Positions 43,021 through 51,807 of a stretch of 64,000 nt of DNA are shown here, piece by piece. Both the position numbers and the translations under genes were made by a program. This DNA is from Brevibacterium limosum (GTDB lineage Bacteria; Actinomycetota; Actinomycetes; Actinomycetales; Brevibacteriaceae), in the NCBI RefSeq assembly GCF_011617705.1, contig NZ_CP050154.1, positions 2,170,001 through 2,234,000 on the forward strand, in the 5' to 3' direction. Numbering within the stretch: the stretch's first letter is position 1; every line of letters starts with the position of its first letter. The notes beneath the pieces were generated by a model. It made no database searches. It was not told where the DNA came from and worked only from the letters and a program-made list of their open reading frames with translations.

Positions 43021-43377
43021 TCAGTCGGTGTCAACGGCAATCGCGGCCGAGGCCCACACGAGGGGGATCTGCACCGGCAACCTCGCCATGGCGATGGCCC
43101 GGCCCCTCGGATCGTCCCAGTACTTGACCACTGTGTAGATGTTGGCAGGGAAGACGCCGACCATGAGCGCGGCGGTTGCGGCGCCGCCGAGGCGACGTGT
43201 GCCCCTGTTGGCCAACAGTCCCGCGCAACCGAATTCAGCGATGCCGCTGGCGTAGGTCCAGAACCGCGGGCTGCCCAACCGAGGCGGGACGATGGAGTCG
43301 AAGAGGACGGGCCGGGAGAAGTGGGCAACGCCGGCGAGACCCAGGAGGCCGGTCATGATCGCCGTCTTCGTCTTCAT
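43021..43377 (-). CDS. DoxX-family membrane protein
   Basis: A 118-aa protein with four hydrophobic segments. LLGLAGVAHFSRP and YASGIAEFGCAGLLANRGTRRLGGAATAALMVGVFPANIYTVVKY are typical of short DoxX proteins. The family's function is unclear; some members join superoxide-detoxification complexes in the membrane. ATG 43377 begins the family-like part; longer starts add polar residues. It is divergent in orientation from the ferredoxin reductase gene, with a tRNA gene between. Confidence 0.78.
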   Translation of the reverse strand: MKTKTAIMTGLLGLAGVAHFSRPVLFDSIVPPRLGSPRFWTYASGIAEFGCAGLLANRGTRRLGGAATAALMVGVFPANIYTVVKYWDDPRGRAIAMARLPVQIPLVWASAAIAVDTD

Positions 43378-43494
43378 TGCGAGTCCGTCCTGACTGTCCT
43401 CGCCTCGGCTCATCCCCTGCCGGCGAGTCTGGTTCCGATTGCCTGAGGACCTCATCGCCGCACTCGGCATCGCCCGAGGTGACGGGGAGATGTG

Positions 43495-43567
43495 TGGAGC
43501 TTAGGGGAATCGAACCCCTGACCTTTTCATTGCGAACGAAACGCTCTACCAACTGAGCTAAAGCCCC
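43495..43567 (-). tRNA. tRNA-Ala (CGC)
   Basis: A 73-nt cloverleaf on the minus strand. The acceptor GGGGCTT pairs with AAGCTCC, with discriminator A. The D-arm is AGCTCAGTTGGTAGAGC, the anticodon loop TTCGCAA carries CGC with a stem TTTCG/TGAAA containing one G-T, and the T-arm is AGGGGTTCGATTCCCCT. It reads GCG, common in high-G+C genomes. Confidence 0.93.
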
Positions 43568-43578
43568 TTGCCGGCACC

Positions 43579-43608
43579 AGCTTACGCCTTGATCGGCGCC
43601 GGGATCAA
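43579..43608 (-). promoter_or_regulatory. tRNA-Ala(CGC) promoter
   Basis: On the minus strand TTGATC (43608-43603) and TAAGCT (43584-43579) are 18 bp apart and end 11 bp before the tRNA. The -10 and the spacing equal those of tRNA-Asn at 2611-2640. Confidence 0.7.
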
Positions 43609-43719
43609 AACCGCCGCTGGTCCTCCTTGCACCGTCTCCACCTGCACTGCGAGTCCCTGGTGAGGGGTGACGGCGACAGGTACAGTCGGGAGCAGATCCG
43701 CTCAACGAAAGGATGTGTC

Positions 43720-44931
43720 ATGGCAGAGGAATTCGGAACCGTTGTCATCGGTGCCGGCATCGGCGGAGGCACTGTCGTCGAAGCGCTGCGCGACGTCGGC
43801 TATGCCGGTTCGGTCGCACTCGTGGGAGCCGACCCCGCCGCGCCGTACTACCGGCCCGACCTGTCGAAGAAGGTCATGCTCGAGCAATCCGATCCCACCG
43901 AGTCCGCCCTGCGCGGTGAAGACTGGTACGCGGCACACGATGTCACTGTGCTCTTCGGCACCGCGGTCACAGCCATCGACCCGGCGGCACGGTCGGTGAC
44001 GCTCGACGACGGGCGGCAGCTGAACTACGGCCAGGCGATCCTCGCCACCGGTTCGACTCCCCGCACACTCGATGTGCCAGGTGCTCAGCTGGGCAACATC
44101 CACACTCTCCGCCACGCCGGTGACGCCGTGGCGATCCGGTCGCAGTTCGGTGACGGCAAGAAGGTCGCCGTCATCGGCGGCGGCTGGATCGGCCTCGAGG
44201 TGGCTGCTGCGGCGAAGTCCCACGGCTGCGATGTCACAGTCATCCTCCACACAGACGCTCCACCGCTGGCCTCCGTGCTCGGTGATGAGCTCGGCGAATA
44301 CTTCGAGGAGCTGCATCGGACGAACGGCGTGGAGTTCCTCAACCAGGCAGAGACGGCATCCTTCACCGGGGCCGACGCGGTCGAATCTGTCGAGACCAGC
44401 GCGGGCAGCGTTCCTGCCGATCTCGTCGTCGTCGGAATCGGTGCCGATCCCGCCGTCGATCTGGCCTCCTCGGCGGGGCTGTCCACTGACAACGGCGTGG
44501 TCGTCGACGAGCACATGCGCACCTCGGACGGCAGCATCCTGGCCATCGGCGACATCGCGAACGCGCACAACGTCCTCCGCGACGAGCGTCTGCGCGTCGA
44601 ACATTGGGACAACGCGGTGCGCCAGGCCGAGGTCGCCGCCTCGACGATCACCGAGGGAACCAGGTCCTACGACTGGCAGCCGTACTTCTACACCGACCAG
44701 TTCGACCTCGGCATGGAATACGTCGGTCGTGGCGGGCCCGAGGACGAGGTCGTCATCCGCGGCGAGAAGTCCAGCGGCGAATTCATCGTGTTCTGGCGCC
44801 GCGACGGCAAGGTCGCCGCGGCCATGAACGTCAATGTCTGGGACTATGGCGACGAGCTCCGTGCCCTCATCGGCAAAGAGGTCTCCGCCGATCGTCTCAC
44901 CGACGAACAGGTGCCTGTCGGAGAGCTCTGA
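43720..44931 (+). CDS. FAD-dependent ferredoxin/rubredoxin reductase
   Basis: A 403-aa NAD(P)H-dependent flavoprotein. The FAD fold begins VVIGAGIGGGTVVEALRDVGYAGSVALVG, the active region YYRPDLSKK follows, the NAD fold has VAVIGGGWIGLEVAAAAK, and the FAD-ribityl motif ends AIGDIANAHN. A C-terminal reductase domain ends with VFWRRDGKVAAAMNVNVWD. It belongs to the ferredoxin reductase group that feeds electrons to oxygenases or P450s. The partner is not adjacent. ATG 43720 has GAAAGGA 8 nt upstream; the longer open frame is not family-like. Confidence 0.87.
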   Translation: MAEEFGTVVIGAGIGGGTVVEALRDVGYAGSVALVGADPAAPYYRPDLSKKVMLEQSDPTESALRGEDWYAAHDVTVLFGTAVTAIDPAARSVTLDDGRQLNYGQAILATGSTPRTLDVPGAQLGNIHTLRHAGDAVAIRSQFGDGKKVAVIGGGWIGLEVAAAAKSHGCDVTVILHTDAPPLASVLGDELGEYFEELHRTNGVEFLNQAETASFTGADAVESVETSAGSVPADLVVVGIGADPAVDLASSAGLSTDNGVVVDEHMRTSDGSILAIGDIANAHNVLRDERLRVEHWDNAVRQAEVAASTITEGTRSYDWQPYFYTDQFDLGMEYVGRGGPEDEVVIRGEKSSGEFIVFWRRDGKVAAAMNVNVWDYGDELRALIGKEVSADRLTDEQVPVGEL

Positions 44932-44955
44932 GTCGGCTCTGGCATCCTGGTAGGC

Positions 44956-45678
44956 ATGGATTCGCTCTTCGCCGACGAGGCCTTCGATCGCCGTCCGAGA
45001 ATCATCGCGCCCGGTGCGGTCTGGGTGCCGAGTCACCTGTCCGCGGAGGCCCAGCAGTGGATCATCGCCCGCTACGCCGATTGGCAGTCCGGGCCGGTTC
45101 CGCCGCATGCCACGACGATCGCGGGCCATCCGATGAGTGTGACGACGATCGGTCTCGGCTGGCATTGGCAGCCCGGTCGCTACGACCGCCGTGCCGTCGA
45201 CGTCAACGACAAGGTGGTGCTGCCCTTCCCCGATTGGATGACCCGTCTGGGTCGTCAGGTGCTGCAGGCCGCCGTCACGGTCGTGGAAGACTCACCGGAT
45301 TTCGCCTCGGGCACCGCCGCCACATGGGGTTTCGACCCTGCCGGCTACCACCCGGATGTGGCGCTGGTGAACTATTACGATGAGCACGCGAAGATGGGAA
45401 TGCACCAGGACAAGGACGAATTCGATCCCGCACCCGTCGTCTCCCTGTCATTGGGCGATACGTGTCTCTTCCGGTTCGGGAACACTGAGACTCGCAACCG
45501 TCCCTTCGAGGACCTCCGTCTGGCCTCGGGCGATGCATTCGTCTTCGGCGGACCCGCGCGCTTCGCCTATCACGGGGTCAGGTCGATCCGACCCGGAACG
45601 GCACCTGATCACGGTCGACTCGACCACCTCGGCGGGGGCAGGATCAACATCACCATGCGCACAACCGGTCGGGACTGA
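44956..45678 (+). CDS. AlkB-type 2-oxoglutarate/Fe(II) dioxygenase
   Basis: A 240-aa enzyme that removes alkyl groups from DNA or RNA bases by oxidation. The Fe(II) ligands are in MGMHQDKDE (H and D) and AYHGV (His); the 2OG-binding Arg is in GRINITMRTTGRD with N-x-T-x-R. Substrate-loop VTTIGLGWHWQPGRYDR and YHPDVALVNYYDEHAKM fit the AlkB family. It is 24 nt after the reductase gene on the same strand. Two other repair proteins (Ada-AlkA, Ogt) are encoded 14 kb away. Confidence 0.87.
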   Translation: MDSLFADEAFDRRPRIIAPGAVWVPSHLSAEAQQWIIARYADWQSGPVPPHATTIAGHPMSVTTIGLGWHWQPGRYDRRAVDVNDKVVLPFPDWMTRLGRQVLQAAVTVVEDSPDFASGTAATWGFDPAGYHPDVALVNYYDEHAKMGMHQDKDEFDPAPVVSLSLGDTCLFRFGNTETRNRPFEDLRLASGDAFVFGGPARFAYHGVRSIRPGTAPDHGRLDHLGGGRINITMRTTGRD

Positions 45679-45783
45679 TCTGAGCGACCACACGGAAGTG
45701 ACTGCCGACACCGCACTGCGGCAAGGACTGACGGCAGGAACTGTCTGTGGTGGTCGACCTGCGCACCCAGAGGACGGCCCGGG

Positions 45784-46173
45784 TCAGGATCCGTCCGCGT
45801 CGGGATCGACGTCGACGACGCCCTCCGGCGGTGCTGCCAACCGATTCGGGGAGGTCTTGCGGAACACCGGCTGCCCGGACAGCACTGTCGACCTGGCCAG
45901 GGTGTTGCTCGCGACCGAGGACACGATGATCAGGCACAGGACGGCGATGACGGCCATGATCAGTGAGACCCAGGAGAACCCGGACGAATACAGGTCGAAG
46001 ATGAAGGCCGCGATGACGATGAACGGCATGCCCAGCCCGGTGGCCGGGGAGAACACGTTGATCCTGGACAGTGCGTCGCGGACGCGGAACATCGCCAGGG
46101 CGGAGCCCAGCAGCAGCAGGGATCCGGTGATTCCGAAGATTCCGACGAGTGTCGTGGCGAGTGCGTCGTTCAT
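45784..46173 (-). CDS. mrpG: Mrp Na+/H+ antiporter subunit G
   Basis: A 129-aa membrane protein with three helices in the first 90 residues (VGIFGITGSLLLLGSALAMFRVRDALSRINVFSPATGLG is the MrpG/MnhG signature) and a polar tail of about 40 residues. It is a small subunit of the Mrp complex. Its ATG shares one base with the mrpF stop. It is the last gene of the operon. Confidence 0.88.
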   Translation of the reverse strand: MNDALATTLVGIFGITGSLLLLGSALAMFRVRDALSRINVFSPATGLGMPFIVIAAFIFDLYSSGFSWVSLIMAVIAVLCLIIVSSVASNTLARSTVLSGQPVFRKTSPNRLAAPPEGVVDVDPDADGS

Positions 46174-46433
46174 CAGCGGTGCCCCCTCGTGAGGATGCGG
46201 GACAGCGCGATCGTGGCGAGGATCCCCACCATGGAGGACAGGAAGATCACGTCGAGGACGATCGATGAGGATACGGCGATTCCGAGCATCGTGACGATCG
46301 CGATGGCCGAGAAGTAGATGAGGTCGGAGACCACGGCGCGTGAACCCTGGTCGCGGGCGGTGAGCACGCGGACGAGGCCGATGATGATGGCTGCGGCGAG
46401 GATGAACGCGCAGATGCTTGCGATGACGATCAT
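46173..46433 (-). CDS. mrpF: Mrp Na+/H+ antiporter subunit F
   Basis: An 86-aa membrane protein with three helices, IASICAFILAAAIIIGLVRVLTA, SDLIYFSAIAIVTMLGIAVSS and VLDVIFLSSMVGILATIALSRIL. The last is the MrpF hallmark. ATG 46433 overlaps the mrpE stop by 4 nt and GGGAGG lies 7 nt upstream. The longer open frame is an mrpE-overlapping artefact. Confidence 0.9.
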   Translation of the reverse strand: MIVIASICAFILAAAIIIGLVRVLTARDQGSRAVVSDLIYFSAIAIVTMLGIAVSSSIVLDVIFLSSMVGILATIALSRILTRGHR

Positions 46434-46804
46434 GGGCGGCCTCCCTGCGAATCGGCGTGTGGTCCGGGTGCTCGTCCGCGGGTCATGGTGAGCAGACGGG
46501 ACTCCATGTCGATGAGCCCGTCGAGGGCGGATTCCTCCGACTCCTCGAACAGAGCGTGGACGAAGATCACCGGCGGGGTCGTCGACGTGCCGGCGGCGAT
46601 CGCAGCGACCAGGGTGCCGGGGGTGATGGTGATCGAGGATGCGAAGAGGGTGACTTCGAGGTCGGTCGCGCAGCGCATCGGCAGTTCGACTATCTTCGGC
46701 TGCGCGTAGTCGGCGCGGAAGAGCCGGGAGACGATCGTCGCCGAACCCGTGATGACCGCCCACAGGATGAATCCGACGTAGGAGATGCCGTGGATGAGAC
46801 GCAT
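46430..46804 (-). CDS. mrpE: Mrp Na+/H+ antiporter subunit E
   Basis: A 124-aa subunit. It starts with a membrane helix pair (GISYVGFILWAVITGSATIVSRLF), then a cytoplasmic domain with IVELPMRCATDLEVTLFASSITITPGTLVAAIA, the MrpE signature. Its ATG shares one base with the mrpD stop. The length is shorter than the usual 160, as in other actinobacteria that lack an N-terminal helix. Confidence 0.87.
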   Translation of the reverse strand: MRLIHGISYVGFILWAVITGSATIVSRLFRADYAQPKIVELPMRCATDLEVTLFASSITITPGTLVAAIAAGTSTTPPVIFVHALFEESEESALDGLIDMESRLLTMTRGRAPGPHADSQGGRP

Positions 46805-48321
46805 CAAGGTGTCATCACCGCCTGGATGTAGTCGCTGTGGTCGAGCAGCCCCTCGGCTGCCCTGTGCGTGAGGTCGAGCAGAGGCTCCGGCCAGCAGAAG
46901 AGCGCGACGGAGAGACCGATCATGATCGTGGCGGGCACCAGCAGACGGGCGGGGATGCGCACGCTGCGCATGATCGGCTCGGCCGGGGCACGACCGGTCT
47001 CCGCGGAGTCCGGCCGATAGGTCTGCATCGGCGGTCCCCAGAAGGTGTTGCGCCAGGTGCGCTGGAGGGCCAGCAGGCTGATCAGGGCGCCTGCGACGAT
47101 GGCTGCCACGAGAACCCATCCGAAGCCGCCTCCGGTGTCCGTGGAAGCTCTGATGAGCCCCACCTTGCCCCACAGCCCGGAGGTCGGAGGCAGGCCGACG
47201 AGGGAGAAGAGTCCGAGGACCATGAGGACGGTCGCCCACCGTTCGCGTGAGGCCAGGCCGGAGAGTCTGCGGAAGGAACCGGTGCCGTAGGTCTGCTCGA
47301 CGGCGCCCATGATCAGCAGCAGACCGGACATCGTGATCATGTGGTGGATCATATAGAAGGCGCCGGCGCCGAGTGCGGCCGAGGTCAGCAGGGTGACGCC
47401 GATGAGGATATGCCCGACTCCGGCGGTCATCTGGAATCCGAGGACATTGCGCACTCGCACCTGCCCGAATCCGGAGATCGCACCGATGAGGATGCTCGCC
47501 ACCGCGACGAGGAGCAGGACGGTCGCCCACGGAGCGGGTTCACCGTAGACGGTGGTGTAGATGCGGTAGATCGCGTAGAGCCCGACCTTCGAATGCAGAC
47601 CCGAGAACAGCGACATCATACCCGCCGAGGTGTTCGGATAGCTGCGCACGAGCCAACCGTGGAAGGGAGCGCCGCCGGCCTTGATGAACAGCGAGAGCAG
47701 CACCACGCCCAGAGCGATAGCTGCCTGACCGGTCGGACGGCCCTGATCGGCGAGGACGGCGAGGTTGACGGTGCCGGTGGCGCCGTAGACGAATCCGACG
47801 CCGATGAGCAGCATCGTCGAGGTCAGCAGATTGACCATCACGTAGAGGCGTCCGACGCCGAGCCTGCGCCAGGTGCCGGTGACGGCGATGAGCGCATAGG
47901 CGGGCAGCATCATCACTTCGACGAAGACGAAGAAGTTGAACAGATCACCGGTCAGCACGGCACCGTAGACACCGGTGAGCATCATCAGGATGAGCGCCGG
48001 AACGAACCGGTACTGGTCCTCGCCGGTGGAGATGAGGAACAGGCCGCTGACCAACGCCACGAGCGAGGTGAGCACGAGCATGAGCGCGGTGAACGTGTCC
48101 GAGACGAACACGATCGCCAGACCCGGAACATAGTCGCCGACCGAATGGGCGATCACCGGGGTCGTGCCGTGGACGCCGAGGAGGCCGACGCCGCTGCCGC
48201 CGACGAATACGGGAACCGCCAACAGCAGCAGCCGGTCGAAGGTGCGTGAGGTGATGAGCACGCTTGATGCGGAAGCCAGCAGCGGGACGCCGATGAGCAG
48301 GAGGAGCAGGGCCGAGTTCAT
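46804..48321 (-). CDS. mrpD: Mrp Na+/H+ antiporter subunit D
   Basis: A 505-aa integral membrane protein of the NuoL/M/N proton-pumping family, with about 14 helices. The conserved ALILMMLTGVYGAVLTGDLFNFFVFVEVMMLPAYALIA contains the Glu of helix 5, and FIKAGGAPFHGWLVRSYPNTSAGMMSLFSGLHSKVGLYAIYRI the Lys and His motifs of helices 7-8. It is a proton path of the antiporter. It overlaps mrpC by 4 nt. Confidence 0.93.
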   Translation of the reverse strand: MNSALLLLLIGVPLLASASSVLITSRTFDRLLLLAVPVFVGGSGVGLLGVHGTTPVIAHSVGDYVPGLAIVFVSDTFTALMLVLTSLVALVSGLFLISTGEDQYRFVPALILMMLTGVYGAVLTGDLFNFFVFVEVMMLPAYALIAVTGTWRRLGVGRLYVMVNLLTSTMLLIGVGFVYGATGTVNLAVLADQGRPTGQAAIALGVVLLSLFIKAGGAPFHGWLVRSYPNTSAGMMSLFSGLHSKVGLYAIYRIYTTVYGEPAPWATVLLLVAVASILIGAISGFGQVRVRNVLGFQMTAGVGHILIGVTLLTSAALGAGAFYMIHHMITMSGLLLIMGAVEQTYGTGSFRRLSGLASRERWATVLMVLGLFSLVGLPPTSGLWGKVGLIRASTDTGGGFGWVLVAAIVAGALISLLALQRTWRNTFWGPPMQTYRPDSAETGRAPAEPIMRSVRIPARLLVPATIMIGLSVALFCWPEPLLDLTHRAAEGLLDHSDYIQAVMTP

Positions 48322-48650
48322 GAGTCGCGCTCCTCTCCTGTCTCGGGATGTCGTTTCTGGTCGTCGTCATGGCCGAGCACGGCCAGGGCGAGCATGAAGA
48401 TCGTCACCGCCAAGGTGATGACGATGGCGGTGAGGACGAAGGCCTGGGGCAGCGGGTCGGCTGCCTCGGCGAGGTCTCCGCGTCCGGCCAGTGGTTCGCC
48501 TCTCCACGCGCCGACTCCGGCCGAGAGGAGGATGAAGTTCGCGGCATGGGAGATGAGGGTGAGTCCGAAGACTCCCCGCACCATGGACCGCTGCATCATG
48601 AGGTAGACCCCGCCGGCGGTGAGGACGCCGATCGTCAGTGCCAGGATCAT
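48318..48650 (-). CDS. mrpC: Mrp Na+/H+ antiporter subunit C
   Basis: A 110-aa NuoK-like subunit with three helices, LTIGVLTAGGVYLMMQRSMVRGVFGLTLISHAANFILLSAG and PLPQAFVLTAIVITLAVTIFMLALAV, the latter the MrpC/NuoK signature. The C-terminal tail is charged. It overlaps mrpA and mrpD by 4 nt. Confidence 0.92.
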   Translation of the reverse strand: MILALTIGVLTAGGVYLMMQRSMVRGVFGLTLISHAANFILLSAGVGAWRGEPLAGRGDLAEAADPLPQAFVLTAIVITLAVTIFMLALAVLGHDDDQKRHPETGEERDS

Positions 48651-51600
48651 GCTTCCCCCTCGTCTCCGTCGGCCGGTGGATCCCCGTAGAGGATGTGCGT
48701 CGAGTTCGCCCGCACCTTCGCCTCCTCGGCCGCTTGCGCACTGAGGCGGCGGCTGCGTTCCGGGCGTTCGCCGCGGATGGCTTCCATCGGGCCGCTCAGC
48801 TCTCCGTAGAGCAGCTCATCGGCACGTTCGCGGGTGCGCTCGACGTCGCGGCGGATGATGCCGTTGGTGAGCACATCGTCACCTGCCGGCGTCGCCGCAG
48901 AATCGGAGACCCCGAGAAGGTTGAACGAGAGCAGCATGAGGCCGAGCACCGCCAGATAGACGCCGAGGTCGAAGAGCATCGAGGTCGTCCAGTGCTGACC
49001 GGCGAATTCGGTGTGCATGGGTTTGAGGAACGAACCGGCGAACAGGAGTCCGATGATGCCTGTGACCACCGCCGTGGCGACTCCGGACCCGATGAGGTAC
49101 AGAGGCGCCCGCGGCGGGCCGATCGCCCGATCCTTCGGTGTGGACAGGTAGGCCAGTCCGATGACGGCGGACCCGACGAGAGCGGCGATGAATCCGCCCC
49201 CGGGAGAGTTGTGTCCGCGCCAGAAGATCAGCAGGGAGCTAAGCGCCAGCAGCGGGCCGAGGACCTTGAGCGTCAGCTGCAGCGGGATGACGTTCGGCCA
49301 CGCCTCGTGGACGGCACGGTAGGCGGTGGTCCCCTTGGGGCGGATCGACACCCATGGCGGACGCGGCGGTTCCGGGATGTTCTCGGCCGGAGGGTCGATG
49401 AACTTGTCCTTGACCGTCGACATCACCGCGACGATCGCGATTCCGGCCATGCCGAGGACCGTGAGCTCTCCGAGGGTATCGAGGGCACGGAACTCGACGA
49501 GGATGGTGTTGACGATGTTCTTCCCGCCGCTGATCTCCGGGGCGTTGTCGAGGTAGTACTGGCCGAGGTCGGAGCGTTCCCGACGACCGTTGAGCGCCAG
49601 CGTCAGCCCGGCCATGCTCGCACCGACGACGATCGCCAGGAGCAGACGCGGGGTCTGCTTGCGCTTCTGGTACCGCCAGAACGAACGGGGCAGCTTCTGG
49701 AGCACGAGCATGATGACGATGATCGTCATCGCTTCGACGAGCAGCTGGGTCAGGGTGACGTCGGGGGCTCCGAGAGCCAGGATCTGCACGGTGGCGAGGA
49801 TGCCGATGGCCGAGAGCGCCACGACCGTGGTCAGACGCGAATGCGAGGTGCACAGGACGAGCACCGCCACGGTGACGAGGACGAGCAGGATGACGTCCAC
49901 GGGACGGCTGAGGTTCTCCTGCAGCGGAGGCAGATCGTCGAAGACGACGGGAATCGCACCGAATGCGATCAGGCTCAGGCCGCCCAGGGACAGTGCGAGG
50001 TAGGGGCCGGAGTTCATCGGGCGGGCGAAGGCGGAGAGTCCATGTCCCAGGCGTTTGAGGCCCGTCGTCAGCGAGTCGATGACGTCGGAGCCGTCGAAGG
50101 GCAGCGTGGCCTTGTGGAACAAGACGAAGACGCGTGAACGGCGGAGGATGATGAACACGCCGACGGCGATGATGAGACCCGAGGCGAGCAGCTCGATGTT
50201 GAATCCGTGCCACAGCGCCAGGTGCACGTGTTCGGTGGCCTTCGGCACTGCTGCCCGCACCACGCGGTCGAGCGGAGTGTCGAAGAGGAAGAGGACGAAG
50301 CTCAGCGGGATCGAGGCCAGGATCGGCATGGCCGCGGCGATGAGCATGACAGGGGAACCGCGGTGGATGCGACGCGGTTCGGGTTCGCGGCCGTCGATGA
50401 AGCTGCCCCAGACGGTCTTCGCGCAGTAGGCGAAGGTGAGCACGGAGGCGCCGACGGCGACGAGCAGAGCCACCCATCCGGCCCAGGGGCCGCCCGGGGC
50501 CTCCCTGAGCGCGGTGAACAGCGATTCCTTGGAGACGAATCCCAGCAGCGGCGGAATCCCGGCCATGGACCCGCAGCCGATGATCATCACCGTGAATGCC
50601 GCTGGTGCGGTGCGCAGGAGTTTCGGGATCCGTGCCAGGTCGCGCGTGCCGGCGAGGTGGTCGACGACTCCGACCATCATGAACAGACCGGATTTGAACA
50701 GTGCGTGAGCGATCACGTGGAGAGTGGCGGCGGCGATCGCTGCCTCGGTGCCGACGCCGATCACGGCGGTGATGAGCCCCAGCTGGGACACCGTCGAATA
50801 CGCCATGAGCTTCTTCACGTCATGCTGATTGAGCGCGAACCAGCCGCCGAGGCAGGCGGTGAGCAGGCCGGCGGTGAGGAGCAGGACGTTCCATGCCGGT
50901 GTGGAGTGGAAGGTCGGTGAGAACCGCAGCATGAGGAAGATGCCGGCTTTGACCACTGCGGCGGCGTGCAGATACGCGGAGACCGGGGTGGCGGCGGCCA
51001 TCGCGTCCGGCAGCCACGGGTGGAAGGGGAACTGAGCGGACTTCGTCATGGCGGCGATGCCGACGAGCAGCGCCACGAGTGTCGTGATCTCCGGCTGGCC
51101 GGACCACACCGGGGAGCCGATCGCGTCGGCGAGGTTCGTCGTCCCTGTCACCGCGATGATCACTCCGGTGGCCACGAGCAGGCTGAGGCCGCCGATGAAG
51201 GTGAAGAACATCGTCCGCAGGGCCGGTGCCTGCCCGGGAGAACCGGAGCGGGCGATGAGGAAGAACGACGCCAGGGACGTCAGCTCCCAGCACACGAACA
51301 GCACGAGCACGTCGTTGGTGAGCACGAGAGCGACCATGGAGAAGGTGAAGATCACCATCAGCCAGTAGAAGCTCGTGTTCCGTCCAGGGCTGAGGTAGCG
51401 GGTGGAGTAGACGAACACGACCGCCCCGATGACCAGGGCGATGTAGGTGAACACGACGCCGATGCCGTCTGCCCGCAGGGCCAGGTCAACACCGAAACGG
51501 GGAATCCACGGGTAGGTCACCTCCGGATTCCGCCCGGCCATCACCTCGGCGGCGGTAGGGGTGAACAGCGCTGCCACACCCAGGTAGGCGATGGCGAGCG

Positions 51601-51685
51601 GCCAGCCGCTCTCCCGACCCGCGAAACGGGTGAGGACTGGGGTGAGAACGACGAGTGCGGCAAGAGCGATCAGCGTTAGGATCAT
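48647..51685 (-). CDS. mrpA: Mrp Na+/H+ antiporter subunit A/B fusion
   Basis: A 1012-aa membrane protein. Residues about 1-480 resemble NuoL, with VLFVCWELTSLASFFLIA, SAQFPFHPWLPDAMAAATPVSAYLHAAAVVKAGIFLM and STVSQLGLITAVIGVG. About 560-700 is the MrpA-specific central part (VTLTQLLVEAMTIIVIMLVLQKLP) and about 710-790 the DUF4040-like helices. The C-terminal 200 residues (LKVLGPLLALSSLLIFWRGHNSPGGGFIAALV, then STPK) are MrpB. No separate mrpB exists, so A and B are fused. It is first in the operon A/B-C-D-E-F-G. The promoter lies in the 122 bp shared with the divergent glycosyltransferase gene. Confidence 0.94.
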   Translation of the reverse strand: MILTLIALAALVVLTPVLTRFAGRESGWPLAIAYLGVAALFTPTAAEVMAGRNPEVTYPWIPRFGVDLALRADGIGVVFTYIALVIGAVVFVYSTRYLSPGRNTSFYWLMVIFTFSMVALVLTNDVLVLFVCWELTSLASFFLIARSGSPGQAPALRTMFFTFIGGLSLLVATGVIIAVTGTTNLADAIGSPVWSGQPEITTLVALLVGIAAMTKSAQFPFHPWLPDAMAAATPVSAYLHAAAVVKAGIFLMLRFSPTFHSTPAWNVLLLTAGLLTACLGGWFALNQHDVKKLMAYSTVSQLGLITAVIGVGTEAAIAAATLHVIAHALFKSGLFMMVGVVDHLAGTRDLARIPKLLRTAPAAFTVMIIGCGSMAGIPPLLGFVSKESLFTALREAPGGPWAGWVALLVAVGASVLTFAYCAKTVWGSFIDGREPEPRRIHRGSPVMLIAAAMPILASIPLSFVLFLFDTPLDRVVRAAVPKATEHVHLALWHGFNIELLASGLIIAVGVFIILRRSRVFVLFHKATLPFDGSDVIDSLTTGLKRLGHGLSAFARPMNSGPYLALSLGGLSLIAFGAIPVVFDDLPPLQENLSRPVDVILLVLVTVAVLVLCTSHSRLTTVVALSAIGILATVQILALGAPDVTLTQLLVEAMTIIVIMLVLQKLPRSFWRYQKRKQTPRLLLAIVVGASMAGLTLALNGRRERSDLGQYYLDNAPEISGGKNIVNTILVEFRALDTLGELTVLGMAGIAIVAVMSTVKDKFIDPPAENIPEPPRPPWVSIRPKGTTAYRAVHEAWPNVIPLQLTLKVLGPLLALSSLLIFWRGHNSPGGGFIAALVGSAVIGLAYLSTPKDRAIGPPRAPLYLIGSGVATAVVTGIIGLLFAGSFLKPMHTEFAGQHWTTSMLFDLGVYLAVLGLMLLSFNLLGVSDSAATPAGDDVLTNGIIRRDVERTRERADELLYGELSGPMEAIRGERPERSRRLSAQAAEEAKVRANSTHILYGDPPADGDEGEA

Positions 51686-51807
51686 GAGCGGGCCTCAACG
51701 GCCGCGGGCACAGGTGATGATTCCTTCACTCACTGATCCTTCATCGCGAAGCGCGCATACTGACAGACACAGACTTTCGAAGATTCAGACTATCGACTCG
51801 GAGTTCC

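Noticed and set aside
48638-51679. Plus-strand frames opposite mrpA
   Set aside because: Shadow of MrpA; composition is typical of reversed hydrophobic codons.
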